Source: SMWD01 sp002729875 (GTDB taxonomy: Bacteria; Pseudomonadota; Gammaproteobacteria; Steroidobacterales; GCA-2729495). From it: a DNA stretch of 64,000 nucleotides. Positions 42,384 through 52,262 of the stretch are shown here, one piece after another. The stretch covers positions 1-64,000 of the forward strand of contig DASCMH010000007.1 in the NCBI GenBank assembly GCA_036010905.1, read 5' to 3'. The notes beneath the pieces are model-generated. The model saw only the letters and a list, made by a program, of their open reading frames with translations. It was not told the origin of the DNA and searched no databases. Within the stretch, counting starts at the first letter, position 1. Each line of letters begins with the position of its first letter. The translations under genes were made by a program, and so were the position numbers.

Positions 42384-43601
42384 ATGTCTCAATCTATAGC
42401 AATCGATCAGTCCCCCTTTAACTGGGAAGGCACTGACAGCGGCGGCAAACGCGTCAAGGGAAAAACAGTTGCTACCAGCGAAGCCGCCGTACGTGCAGAG
42501 CTACGCCGCAAGGGCATCGTCCCACTGCGGGTACGCAAAGAAACCGTACTATTTCAAAAGAGAGGCAAGGTAACAACTGCTGATATCGCCATTTTCAGCC
42601 GCCAGCTTGCCACAATGCTCAGTGCCGGCATTCCACTCGTACAGGCGTTTGAAATAGTTGGTGCCGGGCACGACAACCTGGCCATGCGCAAACTGATTTA
42701 TTCAGTTAAACAGGATGTCGAGGGCGGCAATGCACTGGCCGAAGCACTGGCAAAACACCCACTGCATTTTGACGATCTGTTCGTTAATCTTGTCGAAGCT
42801 GGCGAACAGGCTGGTGCACTTGAAACATTGCTCGATAAGATTGCAACTTACAAAGAAAAAACCGAGGCCATTAAAAAGAAAATCAAGAAGGCACTAACCT
42901 ACCCGGCAGCTGTTATCGTAGTCGCGTTAATCGTCACCACGATCCTGTTGATTTTTGTTATTCCTGAATTTGAGACTCTGTTTCAGGGTTTCGGCGCGGA
43001 CTTGCCGGCCTTTACCCGCATAATCATTAACCTGTCCGAGTTCGTGCGTGACCGGGGCTGGCTGCTGGTGATTCTCTCCTGCGGAGCCGTCGCCGGGTAT
43101 CTGGCCATATACAAACGTTCACGGCCATTACGCGAGTTACAGGACCGCGTCACGCTGAAACTGCCCATTATCGGCAACATCCTCGAAAAGGCTGCAATTG
43201 CACGCTACGCGCGCACACTGTCAACGATGTTCGCTGCCGGTGTGCCGCTCGTCGAAGCGCTGGAGTCGGTCGCCGGTGCAACCGGCAATATCGTCTTTGA
43301 AATTGCCACCATGGCCATCAGGGATGAAGTATCCACCGGCCAGCGACTGCAGCGGGCGATGGAAAACACCAAGTTATTTCCAAATATGGTCATCCAGATG
43401 ATCGCCGTTGGCGAGGAATCAGGCTCGCTTGATGATATGTCGAGCAAGGTTGCCGATTTCTACGAGGAAGATGTGGATAACGCGGTCGACAATATGAGTA
43501 GCCTGCTTGAACCAATCATCATGTCGATTCTAGGTGTGCTGGTCGGCGGACTGGTTGTTGCGATGTATCTGCCCATTTTCAAGATGGGCGCGGTTATCTA
43601 G
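42384..43601 (+). CDS. pilC: Type IV pilus inner-membrane platform protein PilC
   Basis: 405 residues. Two GspF domains (about residues 70-190 and 275-395) carry the family patterns FSRQLATMLSAGIPLVQAF and YARTLSTMFAAGVPLVEALE. Three transmembrane helices (about 170-195, 225-245 and 380-400) hold it in the inner membrane, where PilB acts on it. Complete and ordinary. Confidence 0.97.
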   Translation: MSQSIAIDQSPFNWEGTDSGGKRVKGKTVATSEAAVRAELRRKGIVPLRVRKETVLFQKRGKVTTADIAIFSRQLATMLSAGIPLVQAFEIVGAGHDNLAMRKLIYSVKQDVEGGNALAEALAKHPLHFDDLFVNLVEAGEQAGALETLLDKIATYKEKTEAIKKKIKKALTYPAAVIVVALIVTTILLIFVIPEFETLFQGFGADLPAFTRIIINLSEFVRDRGWLLVILSCGAVAGYLAIYKRSRPLRELQDRVTLKLPIIGNILEKAAIARYARTLSTMFAAGVPLVEALESVAGATGNIVFEIATMAIRDEVSTGQRLQRAMENTKLFPNMVIQMIAVGEESGSLDDMSSKVADFYEEDVDNAVDNMSSLLEPIIMSILGVLVGGLVVAMYLPIFKMGAVI

Positions 43602-43608
43602 CCGGCTG

Positions 43609-44568
43609 TTGCGCACATCAATCAATTGTCTCGGCGAGACCAAGCCTATTTTCACAGAAATCTTCAATTCGAACCCGTTGGTATTCTGCACCGTTGCAGG
43701 ACTGTTTGGCCTGCTGGTCGGCAGTTTTCTGAACGTCGTGATCTATCGCATACCGGCCATGATGGATCGTGAGGAACGGGACTGGCATCAGGCCTATAAC
43801 GCGCGAAACGAGCAACCGGATACAACACCGGAAGCGGCTGCAGAGAAGCCTTTCAACCTGCTCCAACCGGGCTCATCATGCCCAAAGTGTGGCGCGCCGG
43901 TCAAAGCACATCAAAATATTCCGATCTTAAGCTACCTGTTTCTGCGCGGACGCTGCGCAAACTGTGGGGTCAAAATTGCGCTCCGTTACCCGGTCATCGA
44001 AGGGTTAACCGCGGCGGTATCGGTGCTTGTTGCCTGGCATTTCGGCTTCTCGGTGGCCTGCGGTGGAGCGCTGATCCTGTCCTGGACACTGATCGCGCTA
44101 ACCTGCATCGATCTCGACCGTCAATGTTTACCCGACAGTATTACGCTGCCTTTGCTGTGGTTCGGACTCGGTTTCAGCCTGCTCACCGGAGCAGACGGCA
44201 GCGCCGTATTTGCGGATCCACGTTCATCAATCATCGGTGCCCTGGCAGGATATTTGTCCCTGTGGAGCCTTTATCATGGCTTCAAGCAGGTCACCGGCAA
44301 GCAAGGCATGGGCTACGGTGACTTCAAACTACTGGCTGCACTGGGCGCCTGGCTTGGCTGGCAGATGCTACTCATCATCGTCCTGTTGTCAGCCGTTGTC
44401 GGACTGGTAGCCGCGCTGGGCATGATCCTGTTTCGTGGCCATGACCGACAGAAACCTATCCCGTTCGGCCCCTATCTCGCTGTAGCCGGGTTTATCGCCC
44501 TGCTGTGGGGACCGGAGCTTCTGACCGCGTGGCTCGGTAGCGGTATTCAGGCCAGTCCACTACAGTAG
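43609..44568 (+). CDS. pilD: Prepilin peptidase/methyltransferase PilD
   Basis: About 319 residues. It cleaves the pilin leader and N-methylates the new N-terminus. The first helix (FCTVAGLFGLLVGSFLNVVIYRIP) is followed by the zinc-binding CPKC and CANC pairs and the aspartate-protease sites CIDLDRQCLPD and GMGYGDFK. Around eight helices in total. The start is uncertain: no ATG lies in a suitable place, and TTG 43609 just after the pilC stop is chosen; an ATG at 43534 overlapping pilC would add an unlikely, Arg-rich leader. Confidence 0.92.
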   Translation: MRTSINCLGETKPIFTEIFNSNPLVFCTVAGLFGLLVGSFLNVVIYRIPAMMDREERDWHQAYNARNEQPDTTPEAAAEKPFNLLQPGSSCPKCGAPVKAHQNIPILSYLFLRGRCANCGVKIALRYPVIEGLTAAVSVLVAWHFGFSVACGGALILSWTLIALTCIDLDRQCLPDSITLPLLWFGLGFSLLTGADGSAVFADPRSSIIGALAGYLSLWSLYHGFKQVTGKQGMGYGDFKLLAALGAWLGWQMLLIIVLLSAVVGLVAALGMILFRGHDRQKPIPFGPYLAVAGFIALLWGPELLTAWLGSGIQASPLQ

Positions 44569-44575
44569 ACCGGTC

Positions 44576-45199
44576 ATGGAACCGGCTAACAACAAGCCAC
44601 GCAGCAATGAGTTGCGCATCGGGCTGACTGGCGGCATCGCCAGCGGTAAGAGCACTGTCGCTACGATGTTTGCCGAACACGGCGTGCCGATAATCGACAC
44701 CGACGTCATCGCCCGGCAGGTCGTTGCACCCGGTCAACCGGGGCTCGCTGCCGTGACTGACAGATTCGGCACGGAACTGTTGAAGCCGGACGGATATCTT
44801 GACCGACATCAGTTGCGTAACCTTGTTTTTGCTGATGAGGGCCAGCGTCATGCTCTTGAAGCCATCCTGCATCCACTGATACGGGCCCGGGTCATCGAAC
44901 TGGCCAGCCTGGCCGGTGGCCCCTACCAGTTACTGGTTATACCTTTACTGGTCGAAACCGGCTTTGACAGCCTCGTCGACCGGGTGCTGGTCGTTGACTG
45001 CCCGAAAAGCCTGCAACGCACCCGCCTGCTGACACGTGACGCCGAAACACCGGAGCGCATCGAACTCATTCTTGCAGCGCAAATCGACCGGCACGAACGC
45101 CTTGCCGCCGCTGATGAGATCATCGATAACGCTGGAACGCCTGAGCAAACCCGGGCACGTGTCGCTGCATTGCATGCACAGTATGTGCGATTGGCATAA
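44576..45199 (+). CDS. coaE: Dephospho-CoA kinase
   Basis: 207 residues. It catalyses the last step of coenzyme A synthesis. The P-loop is GLTGGIASGKST, followed by the DTDVIARQVV region and the lid (DRVLVVDCP ... QRTRLLTRD). It begins 7 bases after the pilD stop, a close coupling typical of the pilD-coaE-zapD order. Confidence 0.97.
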   Translation: MEPANNKPRSNELRIGLTGGIASGKSTVATMFAEHGVPIIDTDVIARQVVAPGQPGLAAVTDRFGTELLKPDGYLDRHQLRNLVFADEGQRHALEAILHPLIRARVIELASLAGGPYQLLVIPLLVETGFDSLVDRVLVVDCPKSLQRTRLLTRDAETPERIELILAAQIDRHERLAAADEIIDNAGTPEQTRARVAALHAQYVRLA

Positions 45200-45322
45200 A
45201 CGGGATCATCTCACCGCTCAGAACGCTATCCACCGGTTTATTTGCGGCAACGCTCGCAGTAGCGCAAAATAACCCCCGAATGATGTCCCGAATCAACATC
45301 TGACCCAAGACTCGGAGACCTG

Positions 45323-46126
45323 ATGGCTCAACCTGCTGAACGCCTGCCAGAATCGATGTCAACCACCACAATGGTATGCTACGAGCACCCGTTGAGCGAA
45401 CGAATGCGAACCTACCTGCGGGTCGAGGCGCTTTATAAGGAACTGAGATTCAACCTTGAGCGTGAATCACAATGGGCCAGCCGCCGGGCCGTCACTAACC
45501 TGCTCGACATCGCCGCAATCACGGGTCGCGGTGACATGCGCAGCGATATGCTCAAGGAAGTCGAACGGCAGAGTAATGTTTTCAGCCAGTACCGGGGTAC
45601 GCCGGACGTCAACGAACAACGCGTCAGTGCAATCCTGAACAACCTGTGCAACCTGCGTAAGGGCCTGGTCAGCATGGGGCCACAGTACCTGCAAGAGTTG
45701 CGGGAAAATGAGTTTTTAAATGCCATCAAACATCGCAGCACGATTCCTGGCGGTACCTGCGAATTTGATCTGCCGGCGTTTAGCCACTGGCTCAGGCAGC
45801 CGTACACACGGCGTCGAGCGGACCTCTGTAACTGGGTTCGTAACCTGTTACCGCTGTGCGACAGCGTTGCAGAGTTGTTGTGGCTGTTCAGAAGCAGTTG
45901 TGATGCTCAACAGCAGGTAGCCGTTAACGGCGTGTTTCACCATGCACTCGAGCGCAGTGCAATGTCCGGCCTGGTGCGGATCACGCTACCGACCGGCACG
46001 GATTGTTTCCCTGAAATCAGTGGCGGACGCCATCGCTTCAGTATTCGCTTCAAGAACTGGCCTGATTCCGCAACGCAATCCAAACAAATGATCTCGGACG
46101 TCACTTTCAACCTGATGATCTGTTGA
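45323..46126 (+). CDS. zapD: Cell division protein ZapD (YacF)
   Basis: 267 residues. ZapD crosslinks FtsZ filaments at the division site by binding the FtsZ C-terminal tail. The family core includes CYEHPLSERMRTYLRVEAL, FDLPAFSHWL and GCF-like FPEISGGRHRFSIRF. GGAG precedes ATG 45323. It belongs to the pilD-coaE-zapD set. Its partner FtsZ is also in the window at 52263-53423. Confidence 0.95.
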   Translation: MAQPAERLPESMSTTTMVCYEHPLSERMRTYLRVEALYKELRFNLERESQWASRRAVTNLLDIAAITGRGDMRSDMLKEVERQSNVFSQYRGTPDVNEQRVSAILNNLCNLRKGLVSMGPQYLQELRENEFLNAIKHRSTIPGGTCEFDLPAFSHWLRQPYTRRRADLCNWVRNLLPLCDSVAELLWLFRSSCDAQQQVAVNGVFHHALERSAMSGLVRITLPTGTDCFPEISGGRHRFSIRFKNWPDSATQSKQMISDVTFNLMIC

Positions 46127-46170
46127 ACCAGATAACCTGAAAACTTCGGGGGCGGACAGGCTGTCGATAC

Positions 46171-46590
46171 CTATCTGATAGCCGTGATATCCGGCCTTAA
46201 TTTATACAGTGCATCTACAATCGGCAGGTCAGCCGGCAACAACCCGACTTCCATCAGGGCCCTAACCGGTTCCCACCGCAACGCCTGACCCTCAACGCCG
46301 GTCGGTCGGCCGGAATAGTTTTCGACAACAAACACGTGCAACCTGACCAGGCGTTCAGGGTATTCGTGGATATAGGTCAAAAGTTCACGGGCGGTATGGA
46401 CCGTAATTCCGAGTTCTTCGTCCAGTTCCCGCACCAGCCCCTCGTACGATGATTCCGCAGCATTGATCTTGCCGCCGGGGAACTCCCACCAGCCAACCTG
46501 GTGCCGGCCGGCCGGCCGCTCCGCGATCAGGACCTGGCTAAAGTCATCGATCAGAATACCTGCAGCTACATTAATTAATGGCTTGTTCAA
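46171..46590 (-). CDS. mutT: Nudix hydrolase MutT
   Basis: 139 residues. The Nudix box spans 40-62, with Gly40, Glu46, Arg54-Glu55, Glu58-Glu59 and Gly61, and the upstream GWWEFPGGK is typical of MutT. It probably hydrolyses 8-oxo-dGTP to prevent A:T to C:G changes. It follows secA by 26 bases on the same strand, as in many gammaproteobacteria. Confidence 0.92.
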   Translation of the reverse strand: MNKPLINVAAGILIDDFSQVLIAERPAGRHQVGWWEFPGGKINAAESSYEGLVRELDEELGITVHTARELLTYIHEYPERLVRLHVFVVENYSGRPTGVEGQALRWEPVRALMEVGLLPADLPIVDALYKLRPDITAIR

Positions 46591-46616
46591 TGTAGATTAG
46601 AAGTTATCTTTCGCTC

Positions 46617-49343
46617 TCAACTCAGTTTACCGTGACAGTGCTTGTATTTTTTTCCTGACCCACAGGGGCATGTCTCATTACGGCCAATCTTGCGCCCCTC
46701 GCGAACAACCTGTTGCACCTGGGCCGCCTCTGCACCAGGCACAGCCTCTCCGTCACCCGACCCGTCCATTGCGGAAGGTGCTTCGGCGTGCCTGAATTCC
46801 ATCTTCCGGCGCTGTTCTTCTGCGCGCCGTCCTTCCATCACCTCGACATCCTCCTCACTGCGCAATTGTGCACGGATCAGGATACCTGTGACATCTTTCT
46901 TAACATGATCAAGCGTGTCACCAAACATCTCGAAGGCCTCACGCTTGTATTCCTTCTTCGGATCCTTTTGTGCATAACCACGCAGATGAATGCCCTGACG
47001 CAGATAGTCGAGCGAAGCCAGGTGCTGTTTCCATTGCGCATCAAGCCGGCCCAACATCACAAGCTTTTCAAAATGGCGCATAGTTTCCGGCCCGATTTCG
47101 CCTACCTTGAACTTATAATCAGCGTCAATCTTGTCAAGAATCAATGCCCGCAGTTTGTCCTCATCAATACCATCATTCTGTTCGACCATGGTCGCAAAAT
47201 CGAAGATTGCACCGAAGTCATTTTTTAACGCCTGCTCAAGTCCGCCGAGATCCCAGTCGTCAACCGCCGAGCCAGCCAGCACATACTCCGCGATCACATC
47301 ACTTATGACTTCTTCACGTATCCCTGCTATTACATCGCTGAGATCCTCATCCTCCATCAACTCATTTCGTTGCTGATAAATAACGGATCTCTGATCGTTG
47401 GCAACATCATCATATTCAAGCAGGGATTTGCGGGAATCAAAGTGGTGCGCCTCGACCTTCCGCTGCGCCCGCTCGATCTGACGGGTTAGCAATTTGCTTT
47501 CAATCGCCTCCCCGTCCTTCATGCCGACGCGAGTCAGCATATTCTTGGTGCGATCGGGATCACCAAATATTCGCATCAGATTGTCTTCCATAGACAAATA
47601 GAAACGACTCGATCCTGCATCTCCCTGACGACCCGAGCGACCCCGTAACTGGTTATCGATACGACGTGACTCATGTCGTTCCGTGCCAACAATATGCAAC
47701 CCACCGGCATCAAGTACGGCCATGTGTCGTTCTTTCCAGGCAGCCTCGATACCGCTAACGGTATCCGCATCAGCATCATCGCCAAGCGCCTTGATCTCGG
47801 CTTCCAGATTGCCACCAAGGACGATATCGGTACCACGACCCGCCATGTTCGTCGCGATTGTTACGGCCCCGGGCAGTCCGGCATTTTCGACGATAAGCGC
47901 CTCGCGCTCATGCTGCTTGGCGTTCAAAACCTCATGTTTGATGCTGTCTTTCTTCAACAGGCCGGACAGGTATTCTGATGTTTCGATTGATGTCGTGCCG
48001 ACCAGCACCGGCTGCCCCCTCTCCTGACAATCCTCGATATCCTCGATGATTGCATTGAACTTGTCCTGCTGAGTCAGGAACACGAGGTCGTGCTGATCAT
48101 CACGAACCATCTCCCGATGGGTGGGAACAACCACAACCTCAAGACCATAAATTTGCTGAAATTCAAAGGCCTCTGTGTCTGCTGTCCCGGTCATACCCGA
48201 CAGCGACTGGTACATCCGGAAATAATTCTGGAAGGTTATCGATGCAACGGTTTGATTCTCTTCATTGACGACGACGCCTTCTTTCGCCTCCACAGCCTGG
48301 TGCAGCCCATCTCCCCAGCGCCTGCCCGGCATGGTTCTGCCGGTAAATTCATCAACAATAACAATCTCACCGTTCTGGACAACGTACTCGACATCAACCT
48401 TATACAGGGCATGTGCGCGTAAACCACCCGTAATGTGATGTATCAGTCGAATATTAGCCGCATCGTACAGACTCTCGTCTCTGCCGATCAGACCCGCCTT
48501 GGCCAACAGTTTCTCAACTGTTTCGTGTCCCCGTTCGGTAAGAAATGCCTGCTTGGTTTTCTCTTCGATGGTGTAATCACCCGGATGCTCCTCATCCTCC
48601 TCTAATTCGAGTTTGGGAATCAGATTATTTATTTTGATATACAGATCGGAGCTTTCATCTGATGCACCAGAGATAATCAAGGGTGTTCTGGCCTCATCGA
48701 TCAGGATTGAGTCAACCTCATCCACAATGGCAAACCCGAGTCCGCGTTGCATTTGATCTTGTTTTTGTTGCGCCAGGTTGTCACGCAGGTAATCAAAGCC
48801 AAACTCGTTATTCGTGCCATATGTGATATCGGCCTGATAGGCTTCGTATTTGTCCTCTCTGCTCTGGCCGGTATGAATGATACCAACCGACAAGCCGAGA
48901 AACTCGTAGACGGGCCGCATCCAGTTTGCATCTCGCCGGGCGAGGTAATCATTGACGGTAACAATATGTACCGGAATACCAGCGAGGGCGTTAACATAGG
49001 CTGGCAATGTCGCAACAAGCGTCTTGCCTTCACCGGTACGCATTTCGGCGATGTTGCCTTCGTATAGCACCATGCCGCCTATCAATTGCACATCGAAGTG
49101 CCGTAACCTGAGCGTACGCTTGGACGCTTCGCGCACGACGGAAAATGCTTCGGGCAGCAGGCTTTCCAGTTCGGCGCCATCGGCCAGCCGTTGCTTGAAT
49201 TGCTGAGACTTGGAACGCAACTCATCATCGGACAGCGACTCCAGTTCTGCCTCCATGGCAGAGATTTGCATGACAAGCTTTTGATACTGCCGCAGTAATC
49301 GCTGATTACGACTACCAAACACTTTCATTAAAAAATTAGCCAA
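46617..49343 (-). CDS. secA: Preprotein translocase ATPase SecA
   Basis: 908 residues. SecA drives proteins through SecYEG. NBD1 has MRTGEGKTLVA (Walker A) and VDEVDSILIDEARTPL (DEAD-like), followed by the preprotein crosslinking domain, NBD2 (NMAGRGTDIVLGG), the helical wing/scaffold, and the C-terminal zinc site CPCGSGKKYKHCHG. No secM lies before it. Complete. Confidence 0.98.
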   Translation of the reverse strand: MANFLMKVFGSRNQRLLRQYQKLVMQISAMEAELESLSDDELRSKSQQFKQRLADGAELESLLPEAFSVVREASKRTLRLRHFDVQLIGGMVLYEGNIAEMRTGEGKTLVATLPAYVNALAGIPVHIVTVNDYLARRDANWMRPVYEFLGLSVGIIHTGQSREDKYEAYQADITYGTNNEFGFDYLRDNLAQQKQDQMQRGLGFAIVDEVDSILIDEARTPLIISGASDESSDLYIKINNLIPKLELEEDEEHPGDYTIEEKTKQAFLTERGHETVEKLLAKAGLIGRDESLYDAANIRLIHHITGGLRAHALYKVDVEYVVQNGEIVIVDEFTGRTMPGRRWGDGLHQAVEAKEGVVVNEENQTVASITFQNYFRMYQSLSGMTGTADTEAFEFQQIYGLEVVVVPTHREMVRDDQHDLVFLTQQDKFNAIIEDIEDCQERGQPVLVGTTSIETSEYLSGLLKKDSIKHEVLNAKQHEREALIVENAGLPGAVTIATNMAGRGTDIVLGGNLEAEIKALGDDADADTVSGIEAAWKERHMAVLDAGGLHIVGTERHESRRIDNQLRGRSGRQGDAGSSRFYLSMEDNLMRIFGDPDRTKNMLTRVGMKDGEAIESKLLTRQIERAQRKVEAHHFDSRKSLLEYDDVANDQRSVIYQQRNELMEDEDLSDVIAGIREEVISDVIAEYVLAGSAVDDWDLGGLEQALKNDFGAIFDFATMVEQNDGIDEDKLRALILDKIDADYKFKVGEIGPETMRHFEKLVMLGRLDAQWKQHLASLDYLRQGIHLRGYAQKDPKKEYKREAFEMFGDTLDHVKKDVTGILIRAQLRSEEDVEVMEGRRAEEQRRKMEFRHAEAPSAMDGSGDGEAVPGAEAAQVQQVVREGRKIGRNETCPCGSGKKYKHCHGKLS

Positions 49344-49495
49344 ACCAGTTCCTTTAATTAGCTACCAGCGGTTGCGGTAAAGCCGCTTACCGATTCAAAT
49401 ATATTAAATTATGCGCCCGAGAGGCAGCTATTGTAATGGGTTCGGAGGGGTGCGGGAAATGCCGAAGGAACGAGGAACACCTGCGGCGGAAGTTG

Positions 49496-50416
49496 TCAGG
49501 TTGTCTGGCGAATATATTTCACGGGGTTAACCGGTCGCCCACGATGCCAAACCTCAAAATGCAGATTCGGACCCGTCGCCCGACCCGTCGAGCCCATCAA
49601 GGCAATCTTCTGCCCCGGCTGGATTTGATCCCCCAGTGCTACGAGATTCCGCTCATTATGGGCGTAGCGCGTGACATAACCGTTGCCATGGTTGATTTCT
49701 ACCATGTTGCCGTAACCTGAACGTGAGCCGGAATAGGTCACCACACCGCCGGCAACAGCCACAACGTCGCTGCCGCTCTTGCCCGCAAAATCGATACCTC
49801 GATGATTAGCCGACTTGCCGTTGAAAGGATCGGTGCGCTTGCCAAAGTAGCTCGAAATATAGCCCGATTTAACCGGTCGTCCTTGCGGATAAACACGTTC
49901 ATGAAGTTTACGATTCAGCATCAGTCGTTCGAGCACCAATAACTGCTGTTCCTGGTCATAAAGCAAACGATCCATCGAGTCGATCGCAACAAAAAAGTCA
50001 CTGACCTGCCCCGTCTCTGGTCCGGCAGCAGGTTCTAACGGCCCACCGAGGGCCGGTTCGCTGACAAAATCGAATTCACCATCATCAAGATTAGCCATAT
50101 CGGTCAACCGATGACCAAGAGCATCGAGACGAATTGCACTCGCATTCAACGCACCCATCCGCACCGCCAGTGCATCCAGTTGCTGCTGGGCATGATGCCT
50201 CAGTTCGGTGAGTTCAGCCTGCTGCGCACCAAGACCCACGCGTATTTCATCGAGATCGGCTACCGACTGTGCGGACGCCATTGAACGGGCAAACAGAGCC
50301 CCACCACTAGCAATCAGGAGAGTGAGTAAAAATATCACGCTGCCCACAAGAACCGGCATTGAAATGTGAATATGGCGAGCAGCGGCCCTGCTCTCCGTCA
50401 GCATAATCAGTTTCAT
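49496..50416 (-). CDS. M23 (LytM-like) protein with an altered HxH motif
   Basis: 306 residues. A short cytoplasmic part, one membrane helix (about 20-42), a coiled-coil stretch (about 50-100), then a LytM domain in the periplasm. The zinc-ligand motif HRGID and the later YVTRYAHN are present, but the usual HxH near the end reads NLH (Asn codon at 49565-49567). The last His (ligand) is kept; the first, catalytic one is replaced. It may be a poor hydrolase or an activator of amidases. Located between secA and dciA, its usual place. Confidence 0.9.
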   Translation of the reverse strand: MKLIMLTESRAAARHIHISMPVLVGSVIFLLTLLIASGGALFARSMASAQSVADLDEIRVGLGAQQAELTELRHHAQQQLDALAVRMGALNASAIRLDALGHRLTDMANLDDGEFDFVSEPALGGPLEPAAGPETGQVSDFFVAIDSMDRLLYDQEQQLLVLERLMLNRKLHERVYPQGRPVKSGYISSYFGKRTDPFNGKSANHRGIDFAGKSGSDVVAVAGGVVTYSGSRSGYGNMVEINHGNGYVTRYAHNERNLVALGDQIQPGQKIALMGSTGRATGPNLHFEVWHRGRPVNPVKYIRQTT

Positions 50417-50697
50417 CAGACCCGTCCCAACCTCTGTACCATCAGCGTATGGCCCAATCTCCGCCTAGCAGGCCTTTTGACGGTTGATTTCATTAGCTTT
50501 ATCAGAACCAACAACCCAAAGGAAGCTGGTTCGAAATACTCCAATTTGCAACCCCGCTATCATTGGCAAAACCGTTAGACCGGTAGTTTTGCGCCCCCAT
50601 CTTTCGACGAGTATGCCTTTGCGCGCTAGACTATGCCGAATGCCACAAGCCAAGACAAGGAATGCACCCCATATCCACCTATTTAACTTAATGTAAT

Positions 50698-51009
50698 ATG
50701 TCAAATAATAAACCTAAGTCATTGTCTGAATTACTCAGCTCTCCAAAATCTCAAATAGGGCAGCTGGCTGCCCGGGCACGCGCAAAAGTTGCTTTAACCG
50801 ACCATATCCGCAAAGGGCTGGCACCTGATCTCGCCGCCGAGTTGATCAATTGCACGCTGCAAGACGATGGTACGCTGGTCATCCGGGCCTCGAGTCCGGA
50901 GTGGGCAACCCGGCTAAGATTTGACAGCGAACGGTTGCTGGAGCTCGGACGCCAGCGCCACCCGGGAGCAACCCAGGTCAAGGTAAAGGTGGCACACCCG
51001 GGATACTAG
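50698..51009 (+). CDS. dciA: DUF721 family protein, likely helicase loader DciA
   Basis: 103 residues, small for DciA but with the family domain (LINCTLQDDGTLVIRASSPEW, KVKVAHPG). DciA proteins load the DnaB helicase in bacteria lacking DnaC. The gene lies between lpxC and the M23/secA pair, as in Xanthomonas-like genomes. No clear ribosome-binding site precedes ATG 50698. If this genome lacks dnaC, it is the likely loader. Confidence 0.8.
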   Translation: MSNNKPKSLSELLSSPKSQIGQLAARARAKVALTDHIRKGLAPDLAAELINCTLQDDGTLVIRASSPEWATRLRFDSERLLELGRQRHPGATQVKVKVAHPGY

Positions 51010-51107
51010 TCAGATCCATCGTCTCATGCGGCAGCTGACCGGTAATAACTGGTACATCCTGCAGGCGCGCATTGGCAAAACCCTGCACATCGGAAAAAAT
51101 TTAAGAA

Positions 51108-52016
51108 TCAAGCGACAACTGGCGTGGAGTAGGAAACCGGCGCCTTGCTGGTGTCATCAAATGTAACCATTTCCCAGGCACTTTCGTCATCCAGCAAAGC
51201 CCGCACCAGCTGGTTATTCAAACCATGGCCAGACTTATAGCCACTGAATTCGCCCAGCAAGCTGTGACCCAGCAGATACAGGTCACCAATCGCATCAAGA
51301 ATCTTGTGACGCACGAACTCATCTTCGTAACGTAAGCCATCTGCATTCAGAACCCGATAGTCGTCGAGGACAATCGCATTTTCCATCGTACCGCCAAGCG
51401 TCAGGTTACTGGCTCGCAGTGCTTCAATATCACGAAGAAAGCCAAACGTACGCGCACGACTGACCTGTTTGACGAAAGATGTGGTCGAAAAATCGATACT
51501 CGCGGTTTGTGCATGCCGCTTGAAGATCGGGTGATCGAAATCAATGCTCAGGTTGACCTTATACCCATCATGGGGTTTGAACTCAGCCCACTTTTCGGCA
51601 TCCTCAACGCGCACCGTTTTCCTGATTCGGATGAAACGCTTCAATGCGCTCTGTTCGGCGATACCCGCCGATTGCAACAGGAATACAAAGGGCGCAGAAC
51701 TGCCATCCATAATCGGCACTTCCGGGGCACTCAGATCAATAAATGCATTGTCGATACCGAGTCCGGCCAGTGCCGCCATCAGGTGTTCAACCGTTGCCAC
51801 CACGGCCTGTCCCTGCACCAGCGTCGTGCCCAGCATCGTGTCGCCCACTGACTTTGCATCAGCCTTGATGTCGGTGGGTGGCTCAAAATCAAGACGCCGA
51901 AAAACAATACCGGAATTCTCGGCTGCCGGTCGAATGGTCATATAAACCTTCCGACCTGAATGCAGCCCGATTCCGGTCGCCCGGATTGAATTTTTCAATG
52001 TTCGCTGTCTGAGCAT
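51108..52016 (-). CDS. lpxC: UDP-3-O-acyl-GlcNAc deacetylase LpxC
   Basis: 302 residues from ATG 52016 (MLRQRTLKNSIRATGIGLHS). It is the committed step of lipid A synthesis. The zinc ligands are in VEHLMAALAG and in the HKILDAIGDLYLLGH pattern, which holds the later ligands and the catalytic His. Complete. The longer frame to 52073 has no ribosome site. Confidence 0.97.
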   Translation of the reverse strand: MLRQRTLKNSIRATGIGLHSGRKVYMTIRPAAENSGIVFRRLDFEPPTDIKADAKSVGDTMLGTTLVQGQAVVATVEHLMAALAGLGIDNAFIDLSAPEVPIMDGSSAPFVFLLQSAGIAEQSALKRFIRIRKTVRVEDAEKWAEFKPHDGYKVNLSIDFDHPIFKRHAQTASIDFSTTSFVKQVSRARTFGFLRDIEALRASNLTLGGTMENAIVLDDYRVLNADGLRYEDEFVRHKILDAIGDLYLLGHSLLGEFSGYKSGHGLNNQLVRALLDDESAWEMVTFDDTSKAPVSYSTPVVA

Positions 52017-52262
52017 AGGCCTGACTTGATTACACAGCAATTTAACGGACAGAAGCTTGCTTTCCGCGCACAAAAAACTGTGAACATCACTCCCTGTTTA
52101 CTTGCAAACCATTGAATATAAGGTGAAAAATTAGGTTGCGCACAATTTACCAACCCGTAACGCGGACTACGCTACCACATGAAGGAAGAAATACACAGCC
52201 TAATAAATCAATTTAACTATTGCGCACTACCCCCTTTTGTCATAAAAACCAGTGTTTTGGGC

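Noticed and set aside
52017..52262. Terminator between ftsZ and lpxC
   Set aside because: No stem followed by a T-run on the minus strand; lpxC may be transcribed from ftsZ read-through.
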